Positions 1-10,900 of a DNA stretch of 64,000 nucleotides are shown here, piece by piece. Location of the stretch: NCBI GenBank assembly GCA_948567375.1, contig OX419760.1:17422001-17486000 (forward strand), given 5' to 3'. The notes under the pieces were generated by a model. The model saw only the letters and a list, made by a program, of their open reading frames with translations, was not told the DNA's origin and did not search any database. Source of the DNA: Lunularia cruciata. Lineage: Eukaryota; Streptophyta; Marchantiopsida; Lunulariales; Lunulariaceae. Position 1 is the first letter of the stretch, and every line of letters starts with the position of its first letter. The translations under genes were made by a program, and so were the position numbers.

Positions 1-560
1 CTCTCTGCAAACCATACTTTTGCAATCCTCTCTTCACCGTCTGAGCCACTCTCTCTGCTAAGCCATCTGCCTCAAGGTGATCTCGGGATGTAGTATGATG
101 ATCAATCAAAGCCTTGTCACACAAGACCTGAAACTCTCCCAAGAACTTTGTACCCTGATCAGTCAAAACCTCAGTTGGTGCACCAAAATGACTAAGAACT
201 CGATCCAGGAACGAGTAAGTTGTCCCTTCACTAGACTTGTCAGGAAGTACCACCAACTCAATCCACTTGAAGAAGTGCTCCACCATCACCAAAACATACC
301 GTTGATGTCTCATAGTCAATGGTAAAGGTCCAACAAAGTCCAAACTCCAACAGTAACCCAATCCCATGATAGGTAATTGGGTGTAACTGTGGCATAAGAG
401 CATTGAATAATGCTCTAACTCGGTCACAAACCACACATCTGGCAACAAATTGCTATAGCTTGGTCTGCATATTGCGCCACCAATATTGACTCTAGAGTAA
501 GCTATATGTACGCTTTACTTCAAAATGTCCTAGCTCCTCATGAGCATGACGGACCAACTA
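1..560 (-). pseudogene. Integrase of the Ty3/gypsy element (partial)
   Basis: The minus-strand translation contains an N-terminal zinc-binding HHCC region. A His-x4-His segment lies near 520-545, and a Cys-x2-Cys (CVVCD) near 430-450. The catalytic core follows: first Asp in LDFVGPL (near 340), second Asp in TDQGTKF (about 150-170) and the catalytic Glu within the ADGLAERV segment (about 50-75). This is the D,D-35-E integrase that inserts element cDNA into chromosomes. The C-terminal domain lies beyond the window, so a chromodomain cannot be judged. A stop (TAG) lies in the zinc-binding part and the frame is otherwise patchy. Confidence 0.85.
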
Positions 561-949
561 TGGTCTCTATGTTAGAAGTGGTAGTACTTGCACTCTACTA
601 TCCTCCCATACATGCAAAAGGTGTCTGCCCTCCAATCTAAACCATCTGGCTTGTTGAAGAATAAGGTCTCTCTCCTTGGGCCCAATTGTGCCACCCACAA
701 CACCAGTGCAAAGATAGTCCATCATTAAGACATCATCATGAATGTCTCGCTGAACCGTACCAATATCTTCACTCTATGGATCTGTGACCTCAATAACTCC
801 TCTTGTATGCGTTGAGAGAGATACCACCAAAGCCTCTAAAAATATACACAGAATGGCCGATGCAAGCCAACATGGCACCATCTCCTCATCTGTCTCACCA
901 TGCCAATTGCTCCGGTCTGATCCTGTAGGCTGGGACATGGGTTTCTACT

Positions 950-2403
950 CAACCCATCTGCATCACGGTTCACCACTCCAAGTCTGTGAACAACCATGAA
1001 ATCATACTCCTATAAAATTAGAGCCCATCGTGCAAGCTTCCCTGAAAGCTTGTCGGACTTCATCAACCACTTCAGTGGCTGATGATTAGTGATGAGAGTG
1101 AAGGGTTACCAAATAAGTAACATCAGAAATGTGCTACTGCCCAAACTGCTGCCAAGCACTCTCTCTCATTTGAACTATACTTTGCCTCCGCTGAATTATT
1201 GGAGCGACTAGCATAGGCCACCACAAACTCCTTCCTCTCATCATCATGTTGGGTGAGCACCGCTCCAAGCCCCAACATACTCCAATCAATATGAACCTAA
1301 AATGGTCGTCCTCTGATTGGTCTCCTCAAAATAGGAGCACATGTCAACATCTCCTTGAGCTCTACAAAAGCTCTCTCCTGCTCATCTCCCCAACACCACT
1401 CTTGTGTAAGCTTGGTTAGCTTCATCAAGGCCTTGGCAATGGCACTAAATCCTCTAACATAGCGGTGATAGAAGTTTGCCAACCCAAGGAATGCTCACAC
1501 TCTGCTCACATCCGTAGGCCAAGGAATACATGCAATAGCCTCCACCTTGGTCTGTTGAACACCAAGTCCTCTAGGGTAGATAGTGTGACCCAAATACTCA
1601 ACCTACTCATGGAAGAACCTACACTTCCCATGATGTAATTTGAGTCCATGAGATCTCAACCTCTCAAACACCTCCAACAACTGTCTCTCATGCTCCTCCA
1701 TAGTAGCACTATAGACCAAAATGTCATCAATATAACACTGAGCAAAATCTACTCTAGCTAGGATCCTATCCATGACCCTCTAGAACTCAGCAAGCAAGTT
1801 CTTTAACCCAAATAGTAAGAACCTCCACTGATATAACACATCCTTACCGTGAGGATCAATAGCCCAGAATGTTGTCTTGGACTTATCCTCCTCCCTGATT
1901 GGCAATTGATGATATCCTACTCGAAGATCCAAAGTATTGAAGACCTTTGCATGCCCAATCGCATCAAAAATCACCTCTGCTATAGGCATGGCATACCAAT
2001 CAGCCATGCTCTGTTGGTTGATAGGACAGTAATCTCCACACATCCGCCTATCTGTGTAGTTGCCATGCATATCCTTCTTGGCTGGCATCACTATCGTTGA
2101 TGCATACTCTCCACGTGAAATCTCCACCAAACCAACCTCAAAAAGGTCACTACTCCGGCTTTGAATCAATGTCCTCTCCATCTCACTATATCAATAAGGA
2201 CGTCGGAAAACTGGTGTATTGCTAGTCAGCTCAATCTGTATACCAAGTCCCTTCAAAGCACCCAAATCCTTCATATTGAAGACAAAACAACTCGTGTGCC
2301 TCCTCAAGAACCTCCAAACCCTTTGTCTTTCCTCTCTAGTAAGCTTGGGTCCAAGATCTGGCTCCCAAGTATCCTTTGTAATTGTAGCAGGAGTGGAAGA
2401 CAT
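950..2403 (-). pseudogene. Reverse transcriptase-RNase H of the Ty3/gypsy element
   Basis: The leading segment (2191-2403, minus) is the connector typical of gypsy RT N-termini. The next open stretch (1780-2181) carries the palm motifs, including the CGDY-type segment and FNTLDLRVGYHQ, where LDL contains the first catalytic Asp. The catalytic YIDDILVYS box follows near 1700-1745. The thumb and tether reads WPTDVSRV and ANFYHRYVRGFS (about 1420-1510). RNase H follows, with a [18 protein letters not shown] start near 1260-1300 and the HRLGVVNRDADGLSR end near 930-990. Stops and frame changes separate the pieces. In an intact copy this enzyme would make cDNA from the element RNA in cytoplasmic particles. 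Confidence 0.9.
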
Positions 2404-2609
2404 ATTGACTGGCTGCTACACTGGGCCCTTAGGAGCAATAGTGTCATGCTCCCGACCACTAGAGGTCCCAACCTCTGTGTGAAAAAATCCCTCCACTCTA
2501 GCTATAAGCTCCACACGTCCTCTAGCTACATCCCATGTGGACCAAGGGTGTAATCCAAGTAGCACACACTCACCTGGATGGACTCCAAGTAGACCACTCT
2601 CCTTAGTAG

Positions 2610-3700
2610 CTATTGGATGTGTCCCAAGAATACCATGTCCACTCGGTCCATCACCCCAACATGTGCCTGAATCATCTCGATAGGCACAAGGCTCACAAGT
2701 GTCCGAGTGGTGATGCCTATCAAGTGCATGCTACGCTGCTCTGCTAGGCCAATGCTCACAATCCAGGTCAAACAATTTAGGTCCATAGCCTGACCTAACA
2801 CTTGACGCTTGGATGCCTCTGACACTGCTGGAACAGCGGTAATACCGGTGCAAAAACCCATCGCTTGCTCTCTCTCATCAACGTTGGGCTCCACTAACTG
2901 CTGTAACTGTGAGTCCTAAACAAGTCTAGGTCCTCCCTCTTGAAAAGCATGAGAGCTTGGGAAACTCATGAGTGTGGGAAATGCGGCTCTAGGCTGTCCA
3001 ACTAGGTTCACCACTGCCATAGGTGACCTATCAACCACTACCACTATCTGAGACTGACATCCAACATCCAAGATGTCATCCACAAGGATATGGTCAACTC
3101 GCTGAATCCAATCATAAGCGTGTTATAGAACCTCTCTGGGTAAGAGGTTTGTCCGCCAAAGACAAAGATGATGAGCTTGTGATCCCACTTTGGCTGCATC
3201 TAACAATACATCAGGTCCTATCCAAGAATGGACCTGATGTGTACTTGCCACCACTTTGGTGCAAGAATTACCCATCAAAGGCACGTTCTCCAAAAGGTAA
3301 GCTAGAGAAACATATTGATGAACCTGGAGATGTCGTAGTATCCGTAGCGTCTCCCAAAACACACCAGAACAAGGATCCTAAAGACCCAAACCATGGCTTG
3401 CAAGTGTATGTCCTTGACATGGCCATCTAGAAATCACCAAGTGAATAGGCCCATGTCTCTCTAGGTCATGCGCCCCCAATAAGGAAGTAGGACCTTTTGG
3501 TAACCTTTGACTGTTGATATTGGTAACAACTCTGGATACCGATAGGCCAAGTGTGCCACATGATGTAGAGAGACTCGCCTAGTAGTCTCATCTCTCTCTA
3601 CATACAAGTACCTCTGTACTCGGATACCCGCCTGTAACACCGCAGCTAGTCCGGTGTTGATCCCACCAAACAACTCCAATAGGTAGATCCCCTCTACTGG
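2610..3700 (-). pseudogene. Cytosine-5 DNA methyltransferase domain (DNMT3-like) inside the retrotransposon pol
   Basis: All key C5-methyltransferase motifs appear on the minus strand in canonical order. Motif I, LLELFGGINTG (3650-3682), is the S-adenosylmethionine loop. An acidic YVERDE motif II follows (about 3587-3604). Motif IV is ISRWPCQGHT with the catalytic Cys (PCQ at 3414-3422). Motif VI is YLLENVP (ENV at 3282-3290). A motif VIII-like DAAKVGSQAHHLCLW lies at about 3155-3200. Motif IX/X segments are EREQAMGFCTG and RQVLGQAMD (about 2780-2880). The order I to X and the ENV and D-A-x-x-V spacing recall DNMT3, not the rearranged DRM enzymes. The domain would transfer methyl groups to cytosine C5. 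Frame changes occur near 3470 and stops near 3378 and 3123. The motif VIII arginines appear lost (His and Cys instead), so the copy is probably inactive. Confidence 0.87.
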
Positions 3701-4123
3701 ATACCACCAAGTAATGAGTGTGGTATCCAAAGGTGTCAAATCAATTGCATCTAGAGGCTCATCCTCACACTCATCTCTTGATGGTACAAAGGTTCCACTC
3801 CAAGCCTGCTGCACCAACTGATCTGCATGCTGCTGCAATGCCTCCTCTGAACTCCACAATGGAACATCCAAGGTGGATGGAACAATCCTACTCGTACTCC
3901 AAAGCCGAGTGATCTCCTCTGGTACTGGAGTATCCTCTGCATGGGCGTTCCTCTCCAACAAGTCACTAGGCCAAGTAATTGCACCACTAAAAGCTAAAAT
4001 TGATGTTGCCCTGGTCCCTGACTGTAGTGAGCCAAGACTGCCACTACTGAAGCATACTGGTAGGTGACATACCCGTCCCTCACCAAACTGCCAATGAGGT
4101 CTATAAGAGGTTGTCTCTCCCAA
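3700..4123 (-). other. Linker between retropepsin and methyltransferase, unassigned
   Basis: About 140 residues are open in one minus-strand frame directly before methyltransferase motif I. The first 20-25 residues (RPHWQFGEGRV and following) look like the tail of the retropepsin region. The rest is acidic and Glu/Asp-rich (for example EDTPVPEE, SSEEALQQHADQL, RDECEDEPLDAIDL) and has no motif I recognise. It could be a flexible spacer, a processing region or a degenerate targeting domain attached to the methylase. The frame is continuous with motif I, which argues for one polyprotein. Confidence 0.5.
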
Positions 4124-4775
4124 TAGTCAATGCTAAAACCCATGGGGTATAACATTGCTCCCCAACTAGCACATCATATGACTCAGCTATCGTCGTAATA
4201 GCTTGAGCTCTCACCACCGAGCTATCAGTCGGATGACCAGGCTGAACTTGGACAAGAAGCTCCCCACGTGTGATGTACTATGTCAAACCACCACCTAGAG
4301 ATTTTTGGATTTGAAATTGACACCTCTCTACATTGGTCTTCCGTAACTCCAGACCAACAACTACAGCCTTCCCTAACATAAGGGGTTACGCACCAGAGTC
4401 TAACAAGACTCTCTGTGATGTATAGACCTTCCTTGAAGGTCGCACCAAATGAAAAATCCCCCTCTGGATATCCAATAAGATAACACCAGGTGTGAACCGT
4501 GCTCTCTCAAAGGCCGGTCTAGCTGGCAACTCCTCCATTCTAGCCGCTGCTGCCTGCCATAAACCACTGGTCGTTGAACAAATCCCATGCTCCTCAACCA
4601 AGTCAGCTCTACTATCAACCACCTCTGCCCTAGTAGTAGGAACCGCATCATCCCTACTCTCACAAAGTGTGGCAGCCAACCGGAACATTGGGGTTGGGTC
4701 AACTCCCAATGTAAACATGTCACTGGCCAAAAACAAAGGACGCTGCATATTCAGTTGAGCCGCCCCCAACATCAT
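4124..4775 (-). pseudogene. Retropepsin (aspartic protease) region of the Ty3/gypsy element
   Basis: The active-site motif LLDSGA lies at 4389-4406 on the minus strand and is followed at once by a stop (4386-4388, TAA where CAA would fit). Beyond it the same frame reads PLMLGKAVVVGLEL, the usual flap-side continuation of plant gypsy proteases whose motif begins DSGAQP. A DVLVGEQCYTPWVL segment follows, which looks like the closing part of the fold. Upstream (4406-4775) is an open linker to gag. In an intact element this enzyme would cut the Gag-Pol polyprotein into working proteins. Confidence 0.75.
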
Positions 4776-4805
4776 GCTAGACTTAGTTTGTGTAGTAGTA
4801 GGTGA

Positions 4806-6475
4806 CTAACTAGCATGTACTCCATCACCACCTACCACACCTGCACTTGGACGTCTAGGAACCATGGATGTTGTCTGTAATGCCTCAGATAGCATGAAAG
4901 ATTGGGGAAGTCTGACCTGTCTCTCAACCTCTCCTCTTTGTGGGTCCAACTCCACTGATGGTCCTCTAGGCTTTGGAGCACATACTGCACTCCTAGTCAC
5001 TGCTACATATGCATCCACCTGTGCTACTCTGCACATGAAGTCCAAATCATCTCTATCACCAGCATATGAGGTGGAAGCCTCAGCACCCTAATCTGATCTC
5101 CTCTAAGCAATAGCCATACTAGCCAATCTCTGCTCCAACTGCTCAATCCGTGTAGCCATAGTTGTGTTAGAAGTAAGGGCAGGTACTGCACTCCTACTAG
5201 GTGTAGATCCTCTACCACCACTTCTACCACCTCATCCTCCATGAATTGGATCACCTCTACTACCTGCCATAGGAGCCCTACCACTACGTAACTCCGGGTG
5301 TAGGTCAAAACACCGGTCACTAGTGTGACCAAATCTGTGGCAATGCTCACACTGCCTCTGTGTTGGCTATGATGCACCAGAGGTATCAGGTCCGCTGCCC
5401 TGAGTACACTCTCTCCTATGGTGAGGTCCACCACAAGTCCAACAAGCAACACTACCACTCATTGGCTGTTGCTGACCTGCAAATGAAGGTAAGGGTCTAA
5501 CTCCACTAGGCCCTCCACTCGCTTCATAGGATCTGGGCTGTCCACCTTGTCCTCAAAAACCAACTGGGCATGGTGCACTCTACTGCACTCTAGAAGAAGT
5601 CACAGCTGTGGATGAGGTCTCCCTACCAAATCCAGATGTCACCACTCTCTCCTCCACCATGTTAAGCTCAATACGCTCAGCCAAACCAAAGACCACTGCC
5701 AAAGTAGGTGAAGTAGCCTGTAACAACGTAGCATCATGAACTCTATGTTGCAACTCCCTGTCCAGTATCCCATACCAAAAGTGGACTGCTTGGGCCTCAA
5801 TAACTCCTTGAGTGAAACTGATCAGCCGCCTCATGCGAGTATGCCTCACGTAGGCTCTCTCCATCCTTCCGCTGGAACTCCTGCAAGCTCCTTAGCTTGC
5901 CAGTCCATACTCCTTGGTAGTTTTGCCTCAAACACAAGAAGAACTCCACCATGGGGTTAAACCCCGGTACCACACCACCTCCTGCAGCGGTACCTCCACT
6001 CGTGGTAACACTATCTCCAACTAGTGCACCTCCACTAGCTCCACCAACACTACTCAAGCTAGAACTCGTAGGTACAACCGATCTACTCTTGGCCACCAAG
6101 CCTGAAGTGATAGAGACATAGTTTGGAGACCAATATTGTCTCCATAACTCAATCTCTTCCAAATGGGCTCTCTTGAACTCATGGTAGTCGTCCATTGGCG
6201 GACCCTCCAAGTGCTGAAATAACCCCTTCCATGCCATGAAAGGTGTGAACAAAGTCGGGTTCCGCATCTACTGCAGATTACACCAACTATCAAACTCTTG
6301 GATGAAGTCATCCAACTCAATGGTACCCACTGTACCAGAGTAACGTCTAGGGCCTTTGGAGGCCCCATAAATCTCATCCATGTCCCACAACAACGGGTGC
6401 GGACACAACAAGTGCACTCTCAACTAGATCAGCTCTTGTGTCAAACTTCAACTCAAAGTCAATCTCCTTCCTCAT
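4806..6475 (-). pseudogene. Gag of the Ty3/gypsy element with two CCHC zinc knuckles
   Basis: A capsid-like region (about 5700-6380) includes the motif RKDGESLREAYTRMRRLI across a frame change near 5830, as in the Retrotrans_gag family. Two zinc knuckles follow in one frame: CWTCGGPHHRREC (5406-5444) and CEHCHRFGHTSDRC (5310-5351). They are separated by a single in-frame TAG (5367-5369). Another TAG (6268-6270) splits the N-terminal part. A likely original start is the ATG at 6473-6475, 16 bases after the primer binding site. Gag would form the virus-like particle and bind element RNA. Confidence 0.82.
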
Positions 6476-6490
6476 TGGGACCTAAGATAC

Positions 6491-6502
6491 ATGCTGATAC
6501 CA
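6491..6502 (-). promoter_or_regulatory. Primer binding site (tRNA-iMet type)
   Basis: On the minus strand the site reads TGGTATCAGCAT. The first nine bases match the plant initiator-Met tRNA primer-site consensus (TGGTATCAGAGC); the last three differ. It sits 16 bases before the likely gag ATG, the expected place just inside the 5' LTR. No clear CA end is visible directly next to it, so the LTR junction is uncertain. Confidence 0.6.
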
Positions 6503-6640
6503 AGCGCAACTCCAAGTAAACCCACTGTGTACTGCATGGCTAACTCCTCTGGAATCCCCAAAGAACTCTGTCGTGACTAAGTAACCGCAACAGCAAACCA
6601 GAACCACCAATTGCAACCACAAGTCGCAATTGCAAGTACC

Positions 6641-6780
6641 CCACCAAGTGCCAACACCACCAAGTGCCAACACTAACCAAGCACCACCAAGTGCCAACAC
6701 CAACCGAGCACCACCAAGTGCCAACACCAATCGAGCACCACCAAGTGCCAATACCAATTGAGCACCACCAAGTGCCAAAA
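6641..6780 (-). repeat. 27-bp tandem repeat in the probable 5' LTR or leader
   Basis: The segment CCACCAAGTG recurs at 6684, 6711, 6738 and 6765 with an exact 27-bp period, and two shorter-spaced copies start at about 6641 and 6656. Units differ by a few substitutions. On the minus strand the repeat is open and translates as nine-residue units (LVLALGGAR), but nothing suggests it is really protein-coding. Its position just 5' of the primer site puts it in the R/U5 part of the LTR of the gypsy element, if the LTR is where I place it. Confidence 0.85.
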
Positions 6781-6802
6781 CTAGCATAACATTATCCACC
6801 AA

Positions 6803-7950
6803 TATAACTGTAACTAAGACAACTATACTAGGGGCAAGGGCAACCTATAACCTACCATCACAACACGCATTCTCACGGTTTGTAGATCATCGCTTCCTAC
6901 CTCACCGGAGAGAAACAAAGATAGTTTGACTGGTCATCACTCCAGCCTCACTATCGAGAGCACACCAGAGCACCAACACTCAAAATTCAGGGCACCTCAC
7001 ACAAACACAGTGCACAAACAGGAAGCAAAGAATGGAGGGGGTCCAATCACACAAATGCTAAACAACAACCTTCTATCTTATAAATCAACACAAGACCGAC
7101 TCTGCCACCATTTGGCATTTGACCAAATTGGAGTACATATCTATTTCCTGAGCTGCAAGGATCACCGAGGATCAGTTTCAAGTTCTTTCCGCCAAAATCT
7201 GACGTAACTCCTTCACAAAATCTGATGTAAAATCTGACGTAAATCCCTAAAAATGGTTGACCACTAAATCTTTAGTTAACTCTTCACTCGAGCCAAATTG
7301 GAAAATTTGGTTTCGTACAATCTTCAATTCGTGAGAATCTCTCCCAACTCCACCTTCAATTTCAGTTTCTCAGCTCAACTCATAACAAATTGGTCCTAAG
7401 CTCAAAATCACAACTACCGCTTGAAAATTGCTTCTCCTCTGGCTCCAAATTTTGCCAGCGATTCTGCACACACACTCTCTTAGGGAAATCTGAACTACTC
7501 GATCGAGACACCACGATCCATTGAGCTTGGAGATACCACCAACACTCGTAGTTCTTGCATCCAATTTCCCCCTGACTCACTTCTCTGATGTAATCAGATT
7601 GTTTACCACTCGAATCAATCAAACTCAATCAATACTTGATGTGATCCTCAACAACTTGCAAACAATAGGGCACTGATTACAGTCAAGCCACACCCACTCT
7701 AGCATAGAGACTCCAAGTGATGCTCGCCGGCTTTCTGTCCACTCTAGCCAAGAACTCGAAGGCTCAACATCGGAGAAGTGAGCTCTATGGAGCTACACTC
7801 CCAGGGTATACCCTTGATTTTGACCTAGGTCTCCTCCCAACAGTCCCGCTGACGGCGGTGTGGATGGTGCGGACGGTGCAAGTGACGGTGGGTCCCACCA
7901 TGAAGTCAGTACCCTAAACCTGAAATCTGACTGTTGGAAAGTAGTCTATG
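6803..7950 (-). other. Probable remainder of the 5' LTR of the gypsy element
   Basis: No protein gene is supported here. The stretch is base-rich and less AT-biased than the DNA to its right, which becomes AT-rich after about 7.95 kb. It lies directly upstream, in element orientation, of the primer site, so most of it is probably LTR. The outer boundary cannot be proven without the second LTR, which is outside the window. Confidence 0.4.
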
Positions 7951-10900
7951 AGTAATGGCCAAAATGCCTCTAACTACTATCACTAGAACTCCAGTGTCCG
8001 AGCATCTAGATGTGAAACTACAAATGGCGTGACACCCGTGAGTAGAACATGTAAGCACAATTCACAAGCTTGCCTTCATACATCTTGTGAAAGAAGATGG
8101 CTTGGGTACTCATTAAGTAAGTTTTCTATTTGTGATGGAATAATTTCATAACCACTTCTACAATTGCTCATTGAGTTAGATCCTTATAGTTGAGAACTTG
8201 CCAACCATTGTTGCAATTATAAGGTTCACTAAAGGTGTCCTTGATCTTTTTGATCAACTCCCAATCATAGAACTTAGTATCAATTATTATTGCTCCTATG
8301 CATTTGGATCAAGGACATTCCTCCTATTCTCCTTTGTTGAGCCCATGGGGTTCCCTCTCATGTCCTCACTACTCTTCTCCATTTGGCTCATTGTCTCATG
8401 GATGATCTCAAAATTGGTTGCATCCCAATCCTAGTAAGAATCCCATATGCTTGCTTTGAATTAAATATCTCCTATAATACACTACCCAAGTATTTGTTGT
8501 TGGGAATCAAAGGATGGCTTTGGTGGCCTTCTTCATGGGTTAATAAATAAACACCATTCTCTAAAACGACTAAGAAACAAAAAGCAAAGGTTGGGCTTTG
8601 AAGATTAGAAAACTATAACAATAAAGGATCAAATTCAAGATTGACTATACTTAATTGATCACTTGCAATGCAAAAAGTGGAAATGGTCATTCCATACTTT
8701 GTTTTATAGGCAAAGTCTTTTGTCACTCATATATAAAGTTGTTGAAGTCATTTTATAGAAATTTGTTGGGTCATCCTTCTTCCTTGTCACATTCAATGCC
8801 AAGTATTGCTCATATATGCAAACCATCACTCTCCTCCAATGGTCTTGGTTCAGATGCGGCCATTGGCTGAATGCCAATGAACCTCTTCAAAATGCAAATC
8901 ACCCTTTTTGATTTAGAATAATCATCCTTGATTTTTTGGTGGCACATTCAAATTGGTGCTTGCCATGAGTTGGGTCTAAAAAGAAGTACAAAGGGGCTAA
9001 CTCATTTGGCTGAGTTTCAGTTGTTGGGTGAAGTGCTACTAAGCTAAATGTCACCCTGTACAAAAACCTTTGGGCTAAAGTCCTTCTCCCACGAGCCATT
9101 CATCATTGAGCACCCTTTGGTCCCAAGTTTGTTTCCTATTCTTTTTCTTTTAGGTTTTTTGCCAACCTACACTCTATCATTCAGGTTGTTGGCTCAAGAA
9201 TCACAACTCTAAAGAATTCATTATTTACAATTTTCTAGCCAAAATGGTAGAATAGACTAGTCTTCCTCATAAACAAAATTGAAATTAATAGATAAATAAA
9301 GATTAACATAAAATGGCAAGCTTCATACTCTCATTACCCATTTACCTATACTTGGGGATCAAAGGATCACCTCAAGGATTTTCCACATTTCCTTTTTTGC
9401 TCAATCTATCTTTCTACCAAGGGTGCTACAAATACAAAGAACTATTGACAACAAGGGGTTAAAAGTGCTTGAATGTTCTTTAGAATGGTATTGGAAAAAA
9501 TTTCAAATGTGAAATTGATTGGATTGCACTTATTTTTATAGTCAGGGTTCTTTGAAAATTGTACTCAATGGATAAGCAATCATTGTCTTAATCTAAGAAC
9601 TCTATGATGTTCACCAACCATCCTTGGCATTGGTTCTTTATCTGGTGGCAATGACATTCAAATTGATATACATACTTTGGTTCCAAGGCCCCATGACTAT
9701 ATGATAGGGTTAGACATTTTGACATAATAAGCCTCATTTGAAGCTCCAAAATTTACGTCTAGTGTGGACTGATTGGAGTTTTAGGAGACCGGTTGTAAGC
9801 CTCTAGGCTAGAGCAAAGATTGTTCATACTAGTATTCTTTGTACTTGACTCATCTTTGGACCTGACTTTCTTTGTTCCCATTTCTTTCAGCTGAATATTT
9901 TTTTGGTAATGTCTTCTTTGTATCCAAACAAGTGCATATATCATATCCTAGGAGTACCCATATAAGAGGTTTCTTCCCATGATAATGAAATAATTTGCTC
10001 TATCTTCATCAATCTATCAACATCAAACAAAACAAAATTGCAATAAAACAAGAAAAAATTGCAAATTTCACAAAACAGTGGGTACCACAGCTAAAAAAAT
10101 GCTTATAAACTCTATGAGTAAATCTATAAAATGCTTCATTTTGGTAGAAACACAATCTCAAGAAAGTGATTATTTTGAAGAGAACTGAAAATTGAAAATG
10201 GTGAAAATTGAAAATGGTTGAAATTTTGAAATTGAACTTAATTTATGCTTATTTGAGGAAGATGATGACCACTTTAAGAAAGACCATACAATTCTCAACA
10301 TTTTTCAATTCTCAAAATGGGAGATTTAAGGGTGCACTCAAGTTCAAAGGAGAATACTATTAAAAGAGATATTTTTACAATTGAAGAAATGCAAAGTATA
10401 GATAACAAGGAGCAACTAATAAACTTCTTTGGTCTAAAGGAGCCAAGCATAAGAAGAATAAATTAAATTTTTACTAAAGTACCAAACTATGCCAACTTTC
10501 TTAAATTGACAAGAGAGAAATCAAAGATATGGGATTATCTATTGTAGTTTTGATCAAAAGAATCATGGAGTCAATTGAATCTTGAGATTTAGACAAGGAA
10601 AAGGATTCAATGGTGTTTTTTGGGAATTGAGGATTGAGTATGTTATTCTCAAAAATCAAACCTGTGATTTAGTACAATTACCAAAATTAAAAAAGTCTTT
10701 TAGCTCCAACAAATCTATAAGCTAAAATTCAAATATGATTGAAGCTTAAACAAGCTAATGGTGCAAGGATATTCTCTAATAAAAGGTGAAGATTTGGTGA
10801 GATATTTAATCTTTACTTGTGTGGCTAAATTGAACGTAATACCTAGTAATATTTCTTTAGCTACACAAATTAGTTAGAAAATATATCAAATAGATGTAAA

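Larger units (their letters stand above)
1..6802 (-). mobile_element. Decayed Ty3/gypsy LTR retrotransposon carrying a cytosine-5 DNA methyltransferase in pol
   Basis: Reading the minus strand from right to left, the element shows a tRNA-iMet-like primer binding site, a gag region with two CCHC knuckles, a retropepsin motif (LLDSGA), a C5 DNA methyltransferase, a Ty3-type reverse transcriptase with a YIDD box, RNase H and an integrase. The integrase is cut by the window's left edge, so the 3' LTR is not visible. The coding frame is broken by many stops and frame changes, so this copy is not autonomous. Domain order with RNase H before integrase is that of Ty3/gypsy elements. The methyltransferase between protease and RT is not part of the standard family layout. 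The 5' LTR should lie to the right of the primer site (about 6.5 to 7.9 kb), but its outer end cannot be placed because the partner LTR is missing. Confidence 0.88.

Noticed and set aside
2610..3700. The methyltransferase as a host DRM or chromomethylase gene that the element inserted beside
   Set aside because: Motifs are in canonical I to X order (DRM is rearranged), no chromodomain or BAH is visible, there are no target duplications around it, and protease and RT lie directly on both sides on the same strand.
6641..6780. CRISPR-like array
   Set aside because: The 27-bp units are contiguous without unique spacers, and the context is a plant retrotransposon LTR.
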